Shown: positions 25,902 through 35,079, counted from the first letter of the stretch. The stretch is 64,000 nt of DNA from Streptococcus parasanguinis CC87K (GCF_000507765.1 NZ_KI669402.1:248001-312000), one strand, 5' to 3'. Notes: a model not told the origin generated them from the sequence alone. Made by a program: numbers and translations.

Positions 25902-26738
25902 TTAGTATTTAAGATGTGGGTCAAAGATACCAAGGGCAACACCGATCAAAGCCACTACAACGAGAAGTAACATGACTTTGTTTGGTGAAATTTTTTTCTT
26001 AGACATCAACCACCAGCAAAGAGTGATGAAGGCTGCTGTCAAGAGACCTGGATAAACACCATCGATCTTTTCTTGGATGTTCAAGAAGACTTTTCCTTCA
26101 GAATTCTTGAATTGAAGGGCTGTTGTAACAGATACCCAAGTAGCTGCTACGGCACCGATAACCATACCACCGACGACGCTGATCGCTTTACGAAGAGCTT
26201 GTCCTTTTGGTCCTACAAGGAATTCAACGGCTTTATCCCCTAATTGGTAACCTTTGAAGAAGGCAAAGCGCATACCAAAGTAGACTAAGAGGTTCCATAC
26301 GACGATGTAGAAGAGAGCACCAGCGACGTTACCACCTTTAGAAAGACCAAGGGCAATCCCTAAGAGAACTGGGATCAAGGTACCAACAACCAATGAGTCA
26401 CCAATACCAGCGATTGGTCCCATCAAACCGGCACGCATACCGTTGATGGTTTCGCCATCCACTGCATCTCCGTTTGCACGCGCTTCTTCCAAACCAGCTG
26501 TGATCCCTACAACAAGAGATCCAAGTTGTGGTTCAGTGTTGAAGAAGGCCGTATAGGTTTGCATAGCATCCTTTTGTTCTTCTTTTGTGTCATACATTTC
26601 TTCTACGATTGGAAGCATAGAAGTCAAGTACCCGAAGGTTTGCATATGTTCTTGAGAGAAACAAGTCAAATGACCATAATACCAATGATGGAATGCTTTT
26701 GCTAATGTTTTCTTTGAAATTTTCTTTCTATCAGCCAT
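25902..26738 (-). CDS. levG: PTS mannose/fructose/sorbose family IID component
   Basis: The 278-residue IID membrane subunit of a mannose-class PTS permease works with IIC in sugar translocation. It has the family motifs MQTFGYLTSMLP, MGPIAGIGDSL and a C-terminal membrane anchor. The ATG at 26738 is chosen because GGAGG precedes it and it follows the IIC stop by one base. The lev name is by order and content relative to S. mutans levDEFG; a different sugar is possible. Confidence 0.88.
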   Translation of the reverse strand: MADRKKISKKTLAKAFHHWYYGHLTCFSQEHMQTFGYLTSMLPIVEEMYDTKEEQKDAMQTYTAFFNTEPQLGSLVVGITAGLEEARANGDAVDGETINGMRAGLMGPIAGIGDSLVVGTLIPVLLGIALGLSKGGNVAGALFYIVVWNLLVYFGMRFAFFKGYQLGDKAVEFLVGPKGQALRKAISVVGGMVIGAVAATWVSVTTALQFKNSEGKVFLNIQEKIDGVYPGLLTAAFITLCWWLMSKKKISPNKVMLLLVVVALIGVALGIFDPHLKY

Positions 26739-26739
26739 T

Positions 26740-27582
26740 TTAAATATCCTCCTCATCATCGTCTAGATCCACCACTCCGGCTGGAGCAGCTTTCATCGAT
26801 TTGATCACTTCAAGTTCATAGTAGATTACTGCAAAGATTAATGAAACAACGGCACTGGATACCAAGTTCAATCCGAGAGATTTTGCCAAGGTAAATCCAA
26901 CAAAGAATGGAATGAAGTCAGTTGCTTCTGTAACAATTTGTTTCAACAAGATGGCAATACCGACACATGGGAGAAGAGCACCGACTGTAAAGAGGGCTTT
27001 CATCCAGTAACCATCCATAGGAAGGTATTGTTTCATCAAATCAACCATGTTTTCACCGTATTTGGTGATAATCATTGTTGGAAGGAAAGAGAAGAGGAAG
27101 TGAGAGATCCAAGGGTAAACCCAGTCAACTGCGTAGAGTTTTTTGAAGTTTCCTTCTTCAACGGCTTTCCAACCAATGTGTTGCCAAACCAAGTTCATAG
27201 TAGCGGTACCGTAGAAAAGAACTGTACCAATTGTCCCAACGGCTGCACCGATTGGAGCTGCAGCTGCGGCGATTCCTGCTTCATCTGTGATGTTATTAGC
27301 ATGCACAAACAAGATAGCAAGAGGAACACCGATGTAAGAGATGGCACGCACATCGGCAGATACGGTACCACCAGGTGTTACCAAGGCGATATAAACGACT
27401 TGAAGGGCAACCCCGACCATAATACCGGTTGTCACATCTCCAAGAATTAAACCTGAAATCAACCCACCGATCAAGGGACGACCGAGTGTATAGTTCCCGA
27501 TACTGGAACCTCCCATACCAGGCATTGAAGACAAGCTGGCGAAAATACCAAGCAAGATTGCTTGAATCCATGAAATTGTCAT
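26740..27582 (-). CDS. levF: PTS mannose/fructose/sorbose family IIC component
   Basis: The 280-residue IIC channel subunit has about seven to eight membrane segments, the family region GRPLIGGLISGLILGD and an acidic C-terminus. It sits between IIB and IID, as in all mannose-class PTS operons. The gene is intact. Confidence 0.9.
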   Translation of the reverse strand: MTISWIQAILLGIFASLSSMPGMGGSSIGNYTLGRPLIGGLISGLILGDVTTGIMVGVALQVVYIALVTPGGTVSADVRAISYIGVPLAILFVHANNITDEAGIAAAAAPIGAAVGTIGTVLFYGTATMNLVWQHIGWKAVEEGNFKKLYAVDWVYPWISHFLFSFLPTMIITKYGENMVDLMKQYLPMDGYWMKALFTVGALLPCVGIAILLKQIVTEATDFIPFFVGFTLAKSLGLNLVSSAVVSLIFAVIYYELEVIKSMKAAPAGVVDLDDDEEDI

Positions 27583-27638
27583 AACAAACGCTCCTTTTGT
27601 TTGTAAATTTATTTACCTAACAGATCAGACTGTTAGTT

Positions 27639-28133
27639 CTAAAAACCAAATTTTGATTTGAAATCATCCCAATAACCGATGGAAACATCTGGCAACAATT
27701 GGAATTTCACCTTGTAGCCTGCTGCTTGAATAGCTTGGAAGGCTTCTGCTTCTTCCTGAGTGATGGATTGGTTATTTCCCAATTTCACAGCTCCAGGACG
27801 ATCATTTGCAGGGCCAACAATGATTTCTTTGACATCACCTGGGACAAACCCTTGGTCGACCAAAATTTCCTTCATATCGATTGGATTTTTGGTGATCAAG
27901 AAGTAACGACTATCTGATTCTGTTACTTTTGCTGATTTTTCTTTAAAGGCTTCCTTTGTCCATACAAAGGTTTTCTTGTCTGATGCGCCTTTGTAAGCTT
28001 GAATCAAAACCTTGTTTGATGCTGCTGCATCGTTTACGGCAATCAAACCATCACATGGTTTTTCTTTTGCCCAGCGTGTGACTGTCTGACCGTGAATCAT
28101 GCGGTCATCAATCCGTACAAATGTTACTACCAT
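27639..28133 (-). CDS. levE: PTS mannose/fructose/sorbose family IIB component
   Basis: A 164-residue soluble phosphotransfer protein. His14 in RIDDRMIHGQ is the expected phosphorylation site, receiving phosphate from IIA and passing it to the sugar. Length is normal for stand-alone IIB. Confidence 0.92.
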   Translation of the reverse strand: MVVTFVRIDDRMIHGQTVTRWAKEKPCDGLIAVNDAAASNKVLIQAYKGASDKKTFVWTKEAFKEKSAKVTESDSRYFLITKNPIDMKEILVDQGFVPGDVKEIIVGPANDRPGAVKLGNNQSITQEEAEAFQAIQAAGYKVKFQLLPDVSIGYWDDFKSKFGF

Positions 28134-28147
28134 AAGGTACCTCCCTA

Positions 28148-28585
28148 TTAAATATCGTCATCATCTTCTTCAGCACCAGCGGCTGAAATTTCAAAAGGCT
28201 GTAGTGCAGATCGTGCTTCTGATAAGATGGTGGCTGACAAATCGTCTCCATCCAACACATCCTTCATCACAACTGCCGTCAAGGCCATGGTAAGGTTCAT
28301 CCCACCAAGGATCAAGGCTCCATCGAGCTTTCCAGCTTCTTCTAGAACCGTGGCTGCAGTGGTTAATGGACTACCACCTACGATATCTGCCAAGACCAAA
28401 ACAGAATCATCAGCTGTCAATCCTGAAATGCTCTCTCTGAAATCAACTGCGAAGTCATCAACTGATTTTCCTTCTTTGAGTCCAACTGCGATGACCTGAT
28501 CCAACTTGTCACCAGCAAACATGGCTAGTGATGTTTTTAGACCTTCTGCCAGTCCACCATGACTGACCAAAATGAGGTATTTCAT
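28148..28585 (-). CDS. levD: PTS mannose/fructose family IIA component
   Basis: A 145-residue IIA domain protein; His9 in ILVSHGGLAEG is the phosphoacceptor from HPr. The acidic tail (EEDDDD) resembles that of the IIC protein. It is the first gene of the PTS operon and has a regulatory region with a cre site and palindromes upstream. Confidence 0.92.
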   Translation of the reverse strand: MKYLILVSHGGLAEGLKTSLAMFAGDKLDQVIAVGLKEGKSVDDFAVDFRESISGLTADDSVLVLADIVGGSPLTTAATVLEEAGKLDGALILGGMNLTMALTAVVMKDVLDGDDLSATILSEARSALQPFEISAAGAEEDDDDI

Positions 28586-28612
28586 TTTGCTACGCCTCCT
28601 TTATTTGACTCT

Positions 28613-28705
28613 ATTGTAGACTATTTGAAAGCGCTTTTACATTGTCAAATGTCACATTCCCAATATGACATTTAGCAATAAAAAAATGACATCTGTCACT
28701 TGACA
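28613..28705 (-). promoter_or_regulatory. PTS operon promoter with cre site and TGACA palindromes
   Basis: On the minus strand TACAAT (28613-28618) has a weak -35, as for an activated promoter. A cre-like site TTGAAAGCGCTTTTA (28625-28639) overlaps it, predicting CcpA repression. Upstream, AAATGTCA-N11-TGACATTT (28647-28673) and TGACATCTGTCA (28687-28698) are palindromes likely bound by the LevS-type regulator. Confidence 0.65.
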
Positions 28706-28725
28706 AAATGCCATCTTATTTTACT

Positions 28726-30024
28726 CTAAACTCCTACCTGTAGACTACTTTCAATCTCCCTCTGAATTTGAGGCAAGCGGTTCTCGACATCCTGATCACG
28801 CAAGGCATTGCCAATCAAGTAATCTAGCTTTTCTAGCACCTCTTTTGAGACATTTTTCGGACTACTTTCAACAGCTTGTTCCATGATGCGGTTCAAGGTC
28901 TGATTGGTCAAGGAATCTGTTCCAAAATCATCCACCTGCAAAAGGTCTTTACTAGAGCGACTCTTGACTACCTGTGGCATGACAGAGATCCCTTGGGATT
29001 GGGCAAAGAGAGTTTGTTGAATGTCTGGATCCTCTGTCAAAAGTTGCATCAATTCCCAAGCCAACTTGGAATGAGAACTCCGAGCTGACATAGCAAAAGA
29101 AGTCGTCGTGACTAAGGTTGCCTTGGTCGTTTTTGACTTAGCAGGCATCGGGATACAGGTCCAGGTGAAGTTTGAATATTTTGAAACGTGGTAGGGATAA
29201 GGTTTATAGGTCCGATATTGGGCCAAGGTCATGGGATAGAAGGCGACTTTCCCCTGGTCAAAATCTTTAGAGCTCACCTTGTAATTTTTATTTAGATCTT
29301 CCAATTTTTGCAGAAAAGTCAAAGACTCTTTCACTTCTGGAGCTGTCAGCTTGAGCATGCCTCCTTGGAAAAGATGACCTCCATTTGCCGCCAAGGCTTC
29401 TTTCCAGGTGTATTCTGTGCTCCCAAATTGGTCCAATTGCCCATCCCCATTGGTATCTTTGGTTAGTTTCTTGCAAATCGTATAGAACTCTTCAAGGGTC
29501 CAGCCTTCTTTGGGAACCGCGATACCTTCTTTATCTAAGAGATCTTTATTGACACACATCAAAATCGGATTGCTTTCATAAGGTAAGGCATAGGTTTGCC
29601 CCTGATAGACACCCGATTCAAAGGCAACGGGATAAAAGGCAGCTTGGTCTTTTCGATCCATATAGCCGTTTAACTTTTCTAGCACCCCCCGCGCTGCTAA
29701 TAAAGAAAGATCTTGCTCAGAGACCATAAACACATCTGGCGTCTTTCCTGAGACAATCTTTTCAGAGAGCCAGTCTGAATAATCTGACTGCGGAATCCCG
29801 TTTTCATACTCTACACGGACGTGGGGATGGGATTTTTCAAATTTTTGAATCGCTCGATCCAAGGCATGGGAACGTTGACTGGTCGGCACATCCCAGCTAG
29901 AACCTGCATAAACACCGATATGGAGTACGGTCGGTTGCTGTTTCCACCAATAAAAACCTGCGCTCGCACAGAGCACAACAAGGAGGCCAATCCCCCAACA
30001 AAGATGCTTTCGCTTCAATTTCAT
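28726..30024 (-). CDS. levT: Extracellular solute-binding protein, LevT-like sensor partner
   Basis: A 432-residue family 1 solute-binding protein with an N-terminal membrane anchor (residues about 9-26, no lipobox) and the features LHIGVYAGSSWD and KTPDVFMVSEQDL. There are no ABC permease genes nearby; instead it overlaps the response regulator gene by four bases. This matches the S. mutans LevQRST four-component system, where LevQ and LevT are sugar-binding partners of the kinase. Confidence 0.75.
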   Translation of the reverse strand: MKLKRKHLCWGIGLLVVLCASAGFYWWKQQPTVLHIGVYAGSSWDVPTSQRSHALDRAIQKFEKSHPHVRVEYENGIPQSDYSDWLSEKIVSGKTPDVFMVSEQDLSLLAARGVLEKLNGYMDRKDQAAFYPVAFESGVYQGQTYALPYESNPILMCVNKDLLDKEGIAVPKEGWTLEEFYTICKKLTKDTNGDGQLDQFGSTEYTWKEALAANGGHLFQGGMLKLTAPEVKESLTFLQKLEDLNKNYKVSSKDFDQGKVAFYPMTLAQYRTYKPYPYHVSKYSNFTWTCIPMPAKSKTTKATLVTTTSFAMSARSSHSKLAWELMQLLTEDPDIQQTLFAQSQGISVMPQVVKSRSSKDLLQVDDFGTDSLTNQTLNRIMEQAVESSPKNVSKEVLEKLDYLIGNALRDQDVENRLPQIQREIESSLQVGV

Positions 30025-30707
30025 TCTGTATTTCCTTTAGAAAAATCACGTCTCGTCACTCCTGTTTGGACTGACCAGATCGCTAATTGCGTTCGATCTC
30101 GTAGGTTTAATTTCGCCAAAATCGTTGATAAGTAATTGCGCACGGTTCCTTCTGACAAGAAGAGTTTGGCCGCAATTTCTTTATTGGACTCCCCATAGCC
30201 GACTTCTTGGATAATGCGCCATTCCGTCGTGCTCAAATCCTTGACATTGTCCTCATCTACAGCAATAGAGAAGTTGGTTTTGGCCATTTGTGAGAAAATT
30301 TGAAAGACTTTACTAGCGATATTCGGGTTGATCATGGCTCCGCCTTGATACACCACCTTAATCGCTTCATAGAGTTCCTCTGTCGAGGCTCCCTTTAAAA
30401 GATAACCTGAAGCACCATACTTGAGTGCACTATAGATAAATTCATCATCATCAAAGGTCGTTAAAATAATAATTTTGATATCCGGATAGTGCTCTTTTAC
30501 CTCTTTTGTCGCCAAAACCCCATCCATGCCTGGCATCCGAATATCCATTAAGATCAGGTCAGGATGTGTCTGTGGAATGCTCGACAAGACGTGATTCCCA
30601 TCTTCCACTGTGGCCACCACTTCGATATCGGGGTGGGCTGACAAAATAATTTTCAGAGATTCTCGAATCAAGGCCTGGTCATCTGCCACCATTACTTTTA
30701 TCACCAT
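30021..30707 (-). CDS. levS: NarL-family response regulator, LevS-like
   Basis: A 228-residue regulator with a receiver domain (VADDQALIRES; phosphoacceptor in LILMDIRMPG) and a LuxR helix-turn-helix (ESNKEIAAKLFLSEGTVRNY). It probably activates the downstream PTS operon through the palindromes at 28647-28698. It lies between kinase and binding protein genes. Confidence 0.85.
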   Translation of the reverse strand: MVIKVMVADDQALIRESLKIILSAHPDIEVVATVEDGNHVLSSIPQTHPDLILMDIRMPGMDGVLATKEVKEHYPDIKIIILTTFDDDEFIYSALKYGASGYLLKGASTEELYEAIKVVYQGGAMINPNIASKVFQIFSQMAKTNFSIAVDEDNVKDLSTTEWRIIQEVGYGESNKEIAAKLFLSEGTVRNYLSTILAKLNLRDRTQLAIWSVQTGVTRRDFSKGNTE

Positions 30708-30709
30708 CT

Positions 30710-32026
30710 CTATCTCCCTTCTTTATATTTCGGTAAACTGACGCGCGTGAAAAATCCATCGCGACTTTCAAATTGAAGCTGTCCTCCTAGGATGGAAATG
30801 CGCTCCATCATCTGCTTGAGCCCATAGCCATAGGTCAAGGTTTCAAACCCAACCCCATTGTCCTGCAACTCGATCAGGTAATCTTCTTCATTCTCAAAAA
30901 AATGAAGGCTCATCTGACTGGCATGACCGTGACGAACCGCATTGGTCATAGACTCCTGGATCACACGAAAGATCGTATCTTCAATCATGACGTCCATATC
31001 GACATCGACCCATTCATAGTGTAAATCAACCTGCAAGTTGGAAAGCGTTTGGTACTCACGGATCATCTTTTCCAAAGCATCTTTGAGGGTTCGTCCCTCA
31101 AGGGCACCTGGACGGAGGCGGTTGAGAGAGCCTCTCACATCCTGGATTCCTTCACGAACCACTTCTGATACACTTTTCACCTGCTCTTTTGCCCGATTGG
31201 GATCGATATCAATCAAGACTCCGACAGCATCTAAACCTGCTGAGATCCCTGTTAGCGCATGCCCCAAGGTATCGTGAATTTCCCGAGCAATCCGCTTGCG
31301 CTCCCGATCCTCTGCAATCTTCTCAGACAAGGCCATATAGTTGTTCAACTCCGTATTGACCTTCGAAACCATGGCCAACTCTTCTTCTACTTCGTGGTTT
31401 TCCGCAAGAACATTCATAATATAGAACAAAAGCGAAATAATGAAGAGCACCATATTCAAGGCATAGAGAGAATTCTTCAAGAAAAAGGCCAGAATCCGAA
31501 TGGAGGCAGGATAAAAATGAATATAGACATCAAGAGAAGGTATCGGAAAGAAAAGCGAAAAGACGTCTGAATTGGTCACAAGGAGAATCAAGAAACTCAC
31601 TAGGATAAACGCAAACCAATACTTGCGGTCTCGCTTGGTATTCAACTCTTTGGAACCATAGAAGATATCCGCAAAAACCAATAGAATAAGCCCGTTATAA
31701 GCTACATTTTGGACCCACATCAAGAGCAACATCAGGAGGATCTCCATAATGTTCCACTTATCAAAAATGGACCATCGACTCGTTTGAGACCGGTAACGAC
31801 TCATGGAGATCAAGGCAATCCCAGCAAATAAGAGCGCAGACAACCAAAAAGTTGTAGAGGGCGCAAAAGGAATACGCTCTAAGCGTTCTACTAATAGAGA
31901 AGCTTGCCGTTGGGCAATAATATAGTTGGTTGCTTGAAGATAGATGATACTGTTGAGCATCACAGCGATAAAATTTACGACCATCAGGATGGCCAAACTG
32001 TATCTCACACCTCTAAATTTTCTCAT
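30710..32026 (-). CDS. levR: Histidine kinase, LevR-like
   Basis: A 438-residue membrane kinase with several N-terminal membrane segments and a HisKA_3 domain; the phosphoacceptor is His251 in RIAREIHDTLGH. The ATP domain includes NAVRHGHA and DNGVGF. Start ATG at 32026 overlaps the previous stop codon as TAATG and has GGTGG upstream; a GTG nine bases earlier is less likely. It should sense sugar with the two binding proteins. Confidence 0.82.
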   Translation of the reverse strand: MRKFRGVRYSLAILMVVNFIAVMLNSIIYLQATNYIIAQRQASLLVERLERIPFAPSTTFWLSALLFAGIALISMSRYRSQTSRWSIFDKWNIMEILLMLLLMWVQNVAYNGLILLVFADIFYGSKELNTKRDRKYWFAFILVSFLILLVTNSDVFSLFFPIPSLDVYIHFYPASIRILAFFLKNSLYALNMVLFIISLLFYIMNVLAENHEVEEELAMVSKVNTELNNYMALSEKIAEDRERKRIAREIHDTLGHALTGISAGLDAVGVLIDIDPNRAKEQVKSVSEVVREGIQDVRGSLNRLRPGALEGRTLKDALEKMIREYQTLSNLQVDLHYEWVDVDMDVMIEDTIFRVIQESMTNAVRHGHASQMSLHFFENEEDYLIELQDNGVGFETLTYGYGLKQMMERISILGGQLQFESRDGFFTRVSLPKYKEGR

Positions 32027-33009
32027 TACTGCCACCCATTCACATCAAAGTGATCGATGTTTTCCTTTGTCATCATTTGAACCGGAATGGTTATCTCTTT
32101 TTGGTAGCTTTTCCCAGCCGTCATATCTTGGATGACCTCCATTACGCGGTCTCCCATCTTCAACGGAGACTGGGCAACGGTTCCTACAACATCATCTGTC
32201 GAGTGCAGCAAGGCTTTCATATCTGGTGAGCCATCGATCCCATAAATCGCAATGGGATGGGTGATTCCTTGCTCCTTGATCGCTGCTAAAGCTCCTATAG
32301 CCGAGCGGTCATTTAGGGCAACTAGTGTATCGACATTCCCCCCTGACTGCAAGAACTTACGGACAGCTGGCATGGCGATCTCCGTCTGACCCTTGGTTTC
32401 TAGTTCCGAGATAATCTCATATGACCCATGTCCTTTGATGGTATCCTTAAATCCCTGAATCCGCGTATCTGCTGAAACAGTCCCTTTGTGCTCCAAGAGA
32501 AGGATCTGAGCATTTGAAGAGCGTTTCATCAGCTCTTTCGCAATCAAGACTCCTGCTTGGTAGTTGTCGGAGACAATGCTGGCATCCGGCTTAAAATGCT
32601 TGAGCTGGGTATCAACTGCAATGATCTTAATTCCTTGTTTTCTAGCTTTTTTAAGAGCCCTTAAAATGGGCTGACTATCCCCTTTGACCGGATTAATCAC
32701 AATCACATTTACTTTTTGGGCGCAAAAATCATCGATCTGCTGGCTCTGCCTTTTTTCATCCAATTCCGGATCTCGAACAGATACAAGAGCACCTCTCTCA
32801 TCGGCAATTCGACTAATTTCCGAATGAATACTTTTATAGAACTCATTGTTCATGGTCATATAGGTGACACCGATCTTGGTCTGATCCTTGATGCTACTGG
32901 TTTGACAAACGGCATAGATCCACAAGAGGATGCAAGCCACTGGAATCACCAGTAAAACCCGTTTTATCAGCCATTTCAACCGTTCTTTTCTTTCTTCTTT
33001 CCCCTTCAA
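32026..33009 (-). CDS. levQ: RbsB-like sugar-binding protein, LevQ-like
   Basis: A 327-residue periplasmic-binding-protein-like domain of the ribose type behind an N-terminal membrane anchor (about residues 15-31). Features include INPVKGDSQPILRA and VALNDRSAIGALAAI. It heads the four-gene sensor operon, with no transporter genes attached, so a sensory role with the LevR-like kinase is likely. Confidence 0.75.
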   Translation of the reverse strand: MKGKEERKERLKWLIKRVLLVIPVACILLWIYAVCQTSSIKDQTKIGVTYMTMNNEFYKSIHSEISRIADERGALVSVRDPELDEKRQSQQIDDFCAQKVNVIVINPVKGDSQPILRALKKARKQGIKIIAVDTQLKHFKPDASIVSDNYQAGVLIAKELMKRSSNAQILLLEHKGTVSADTRIQGFKDTIKGHGSYEIISELETKGQTEIAMPAVRKFLQSGGNVDTLVALNDRSAIGALAAIKEQGITHPIAIYGIDGSPDMKALLHSTDDVVGTVAQSPLKMGDRVMEVIQDMTAGKSYQKEITIPVQMMTKENIDHFDVNGWQ

Positions 33010-33040
33010 ACTCCGTTCCTTTTCTGAAAATTTTGAATAT

Positions 33041-33068
33041 ATATTACTTTATTTTACTACTTTTTCAA
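33041..33068 (-). promoter_or_regulatory. Promoter of the lev sensor operon
   Basis: On the minus strand TTGAAA (33063-33068) and TAATAT (33041-33046) are 16 bases apart, about 32 bases upstream of the start codon. Confidence 0.5.
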
Positions 33069-33155
33069 GAAAAGTGCTGGCTTTTATTGTACAGATGCAT
33101 ATTTTTGATTTATTTTTAAAAGACTTGTTCCCGAATGAAATCCCTACCAAGTATC

Positions 33156-33198
33156 AAAAAAAGCTGGTCTATAAACGAACCAGCTTTCTTTTTTTGTT
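33156..33198. terminator. Terminator after ssbB
   Basis: AAAGCTGGT/ACCAGCTTT with A- and T-runs on both sides can terminate in either direction; it lies immediately after ssbB. Confidence 0.8.
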
Positions 33199-33199
33199 T

Positions 33200-33595
33200 C
33201 TAAAAAGGAAGATCTTCCTCCTCTAAAATGATGTCGGCTAAATCTCCCGTTCCACCATTTTCACGCATCGCTCGCTGAGCGCGGCTCTCTAATAACTGAA
33301 AACTTTGGCAGAGGACCTCTGTCACATACTGCATGATGCCATTTTTCTCGTAGCGGCGCGTCCGAATCTCTCCATCCAAAGAGATCAAACTCCCTTTGCT
33401 GGCATAACTAGCCATGGTTTCAGCCAATTTCCCCCAGACAACGACATTGACAAAATCAGTCTCTCGCTCCCCGTTTTGATCCTTGTAGCGACGATTGACC
33501 GCAACGGTCACTCGGGCAACGGATTTGTCTGTGCTGGTTTTATGCAATTCTGGGGCCGCCACCAGGCGACCGATTAAAATAACTTTATTATACAT
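33200..33595 (-). CDS. ssbB: Competence-type single-stranded DNA-binding protein
   Basis: A 131-residue OB-fold SSB starting MYNKVILIGRLV and ending EEEDLPF, the short competence-induced form that protects incoming DNA during transformation. The ATG at 33595 is chosen because GGAGG is six bases upstream; that at 33598 is too close. A ComX box precedes it. Confidence 0.9.
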   Translation of the reverse strand: MYNKVILIGRLVAAPELHKTSTDKSVARVTVAVNRRYKDQNGERETDFVNVVVWGKLAETMASYASKGSLISLDGEIRTRRYEKNGIMQYVTEVLCQSFQLLESRAQRAMRENGGTGDLADIILEEEDLPF

Positions 33596-33614
33596 CATTT
33601 ACCTCCTATCTATT

Positions 33615-33622
33615 TATTCGAA
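33615..33622 (-). promoter_or_regulatory. cin-box (ComX promoter) of ssbB
   Basis: The minus strand reads TTTTTTCGAATA, matching the streptococcal cin-box with its T-tract, 20 bases before the ssbB start codon. It should be read by the competence sigma factor. Confidence 0.8.
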
Positions 33623-33657
33623 AAAATTTCAAAAAATGGGGGTGACAAACCAAAATC

Positions 33658-33689
33658 AAAAAAATCTAGGATTCAAAACATCCTAGATT
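33658..33689 (-). terminator. Terminator after ytpR
   Basis: AATCTAGGAT and ATCCTAGATT form a ten-base-pair stem followed by seven T residues on the minus strand. Confidence 0.85.
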
Positions 33690-33696
33690 CTTCTCT

Positions 33697-34323
33697 TTAT
33701 TCATGCCAGTGACGAGCAGGATCAAAAGGTGTCCCTGCTACTTCTGCGTCATCCAATTCAATAATGCCTCGTTTTTGAGGAGCATTTGGCAAGTGCAATT
33801 CACGCGGACTGCACATCATGCCATAGCTTTTTTCTCCACGAAGGGCACCTGGGAAAATCAAGCTACCATCCGGCATCATGGCACCTGGAAGAGCGACAAT
33901 GGTCTTTAGACCCACCCGCGCATTTGGAGCTCCAGCTACGATCTGAACCGTCTTATCTGGTCCAACTGCTACCTGGCAGATATTCAAGTGGTCACTATCT
34001 GGATGGGCCACCATTTCAAGGATTTCTCCCACCACAAATTTTGGTTCCCGATCGTTGACCAAACGTTCTGCGAAGCCTTCTCTTTCCAATTCTTGGTTCA
34101 AACGAGCTACTTGCTCATCTGTCAAAAAGACTTGGCCCTTGCCTTCGATGGCGAAGAAAGATGAGGCATCAAAGATATTCCAGGCAACGGTTTCTTGGTT
34201 GTCCTCACGGTAAACGCGAGCCACTTTTCCTTTTCTCTCCACCGCGAGCTTTGCTTCTCCACTATTTTTCAAGGTCAGCATCAAGACATCGCCGACTTGT
34301 TCTTTGTTGTATGTTACAATCAT
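33697..34323 (-). CDS. ytpR: YtpR-family tRNA-binding domain protein
   Basis: A 208-residue protein with an N-terminal DUF4479-type region and a C-terminal EMAP/tRNA-binding OB domain (residues about 95-200, HPDSDHLNICQV, SYGMMCSPREL). YtpR resembles the N-terminal domain of bacterial PheT but stands alone; its exact role is unclear. It follows the thioredoxin-like gene by nine bases. Confidence 0.88.
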   Translation of the reverse strand: MIVTYNKEQVGDVLMLTLKNSGEAKLAVERKGKVARVYREDNQETVAWNIFDASSFFAIEGKGQVFLTDEQVARLNQELEREGFAERLVNDREPKFVVGEILEMVAHPDSDHLNICQVAVGPDKTVQIVAGAPNARVGLKTIVALPGAMMPDGSLIFPGALRGEKSYGMMCSPRELHLPNAPQKRGIIELDDAEVAGTPFDPARHWHE

Positions 34324-34332
34324 GTTTTTCTC

Positions 34333-34650
34333 CTATTTTAATCCTGCTAAGAATGCTGTAATCTGCGCTTTGGTTTTCCGATCCCGATTGACAAACCGAC
34401 CGATTTCCTTATTCTTTTCCAGAACCACCAAACTTGGGATCCCATAAACATCCCAGACTTTCGCCAGATCCAGATAGGCATCTCGGTCAATCAAGATAAA
34501 GGTAAATTCGGGATTTTCAGCCTCAATCTCCGGCAAAAAAGGCTTGAGGTAACGACAATCCCCACACCAGTCGGCTGAAAAGACAAAGACTTTCTTGCCA
34601 TCTTGCTCTACGTATGAAGCAATTTCTTCTAGAGAATTTGGTGTAATCAT
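34333..34650 (-). CDS. Thioredoxin-like protein
   Basis: A 105-residue thioredoxin fold with active site WCGDC and cis-proline motif GIPSLVV. It is of the YtpP type that accompanies ytpR in Firmicutes and probably acts in cytoplasmic thiol exchange. It overlaps the upstream gene by four bases. Confidence 0.88.
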   Translation of the reverse strand: MITPNSLEEIASYVEQDGKKVFVFSADWCGDCRYLKPFLPEIEAENPEFTFILIDRDAYLDLAKVWDVYGIPSLVVLEKNKEIGRFVNRDRKTKAQITAFLAGLK

Positions 34651-34937
34651 AATTTTTCCTCTTCGTAATGCAAGAGACCGTCCTCATAGACAAAGCGGTA
34701 ATGGCGCTCATCTTCAAAAATGACACCACCTACTAAGCGTTCTTCACTAGACTCGTAGAGTTCCACATACAGAGTCGCAATCGTCCCCATGGCTTCCATT
34801 TGCTCCCGTACTTCTGCTACCAACTCTTCTTGGGTACGGAGACGCTTTTGATCTTTGGCGATTTTATAAACACCGGCCGCAAGAGCTCCTGCACTTGCTA
34901 CAGCCAGACTAGACAAAATAATTTTTTTAGCTTTCAT
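34647..34937 (-). CDS. DUF4651-type small membrane-anchored protein
   Basis: A 96-residue streptococcal protein with an N-terminal hydrophobic segment (ILSSLAVASAGALAAGVY) and a charged domain. Function unknown. The ATG at 34937 fits homologue-like length; no ribosome site precedes it, and the predicted transcription start is one or two bases upstream. Confidence 0.65.
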   Translation of the reverse strand: MKAKKIILSSLAVASAGALAAGVYKIAKDQKRLRTQEELVAEVREQMEAMGTIATLYVELYESSEERLVGGVIFEDERHYRFVYEDGLLHYEEEKL

Positions 34938-34944
34938 AGTGCCT

Positions 34945-34973
34945 ATTGTAACACAAAATAAGCAGAGGGACAA
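34945..34973 (-). promoter_or_regulatory. Promoter of the DUF4651-trx-ytpR operon
   Basis: On the minus strand TTGTCC (34968-34973) and TACAAT (34945-34950) with a TGT extension are 17 bases apart. Transcription should start at about 34938, next to the start codon. Confidence 0.6.
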
Positions 34974-35048
34974 CGGTCTAGGCTGGATCTCTCCCTCTGC
35001 TTTTTGAGATTGATTTCCATAATAACGCTACCATCCTTGTAGAAAAAG

Positions 35049-35057
35049 TGTTAAAAT
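35049..35057 (+). promoter_or_regulatory. Extended -10 promoter of pepA
   Basis: TGTTAAAAT, an extended -10 element, is about 23 bases upstream of the pepA start; the -35 is weak. Confidence 0.4.
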
Positions 35058-35079
35058 AGCATCAGAAAGAAGGTAACCT

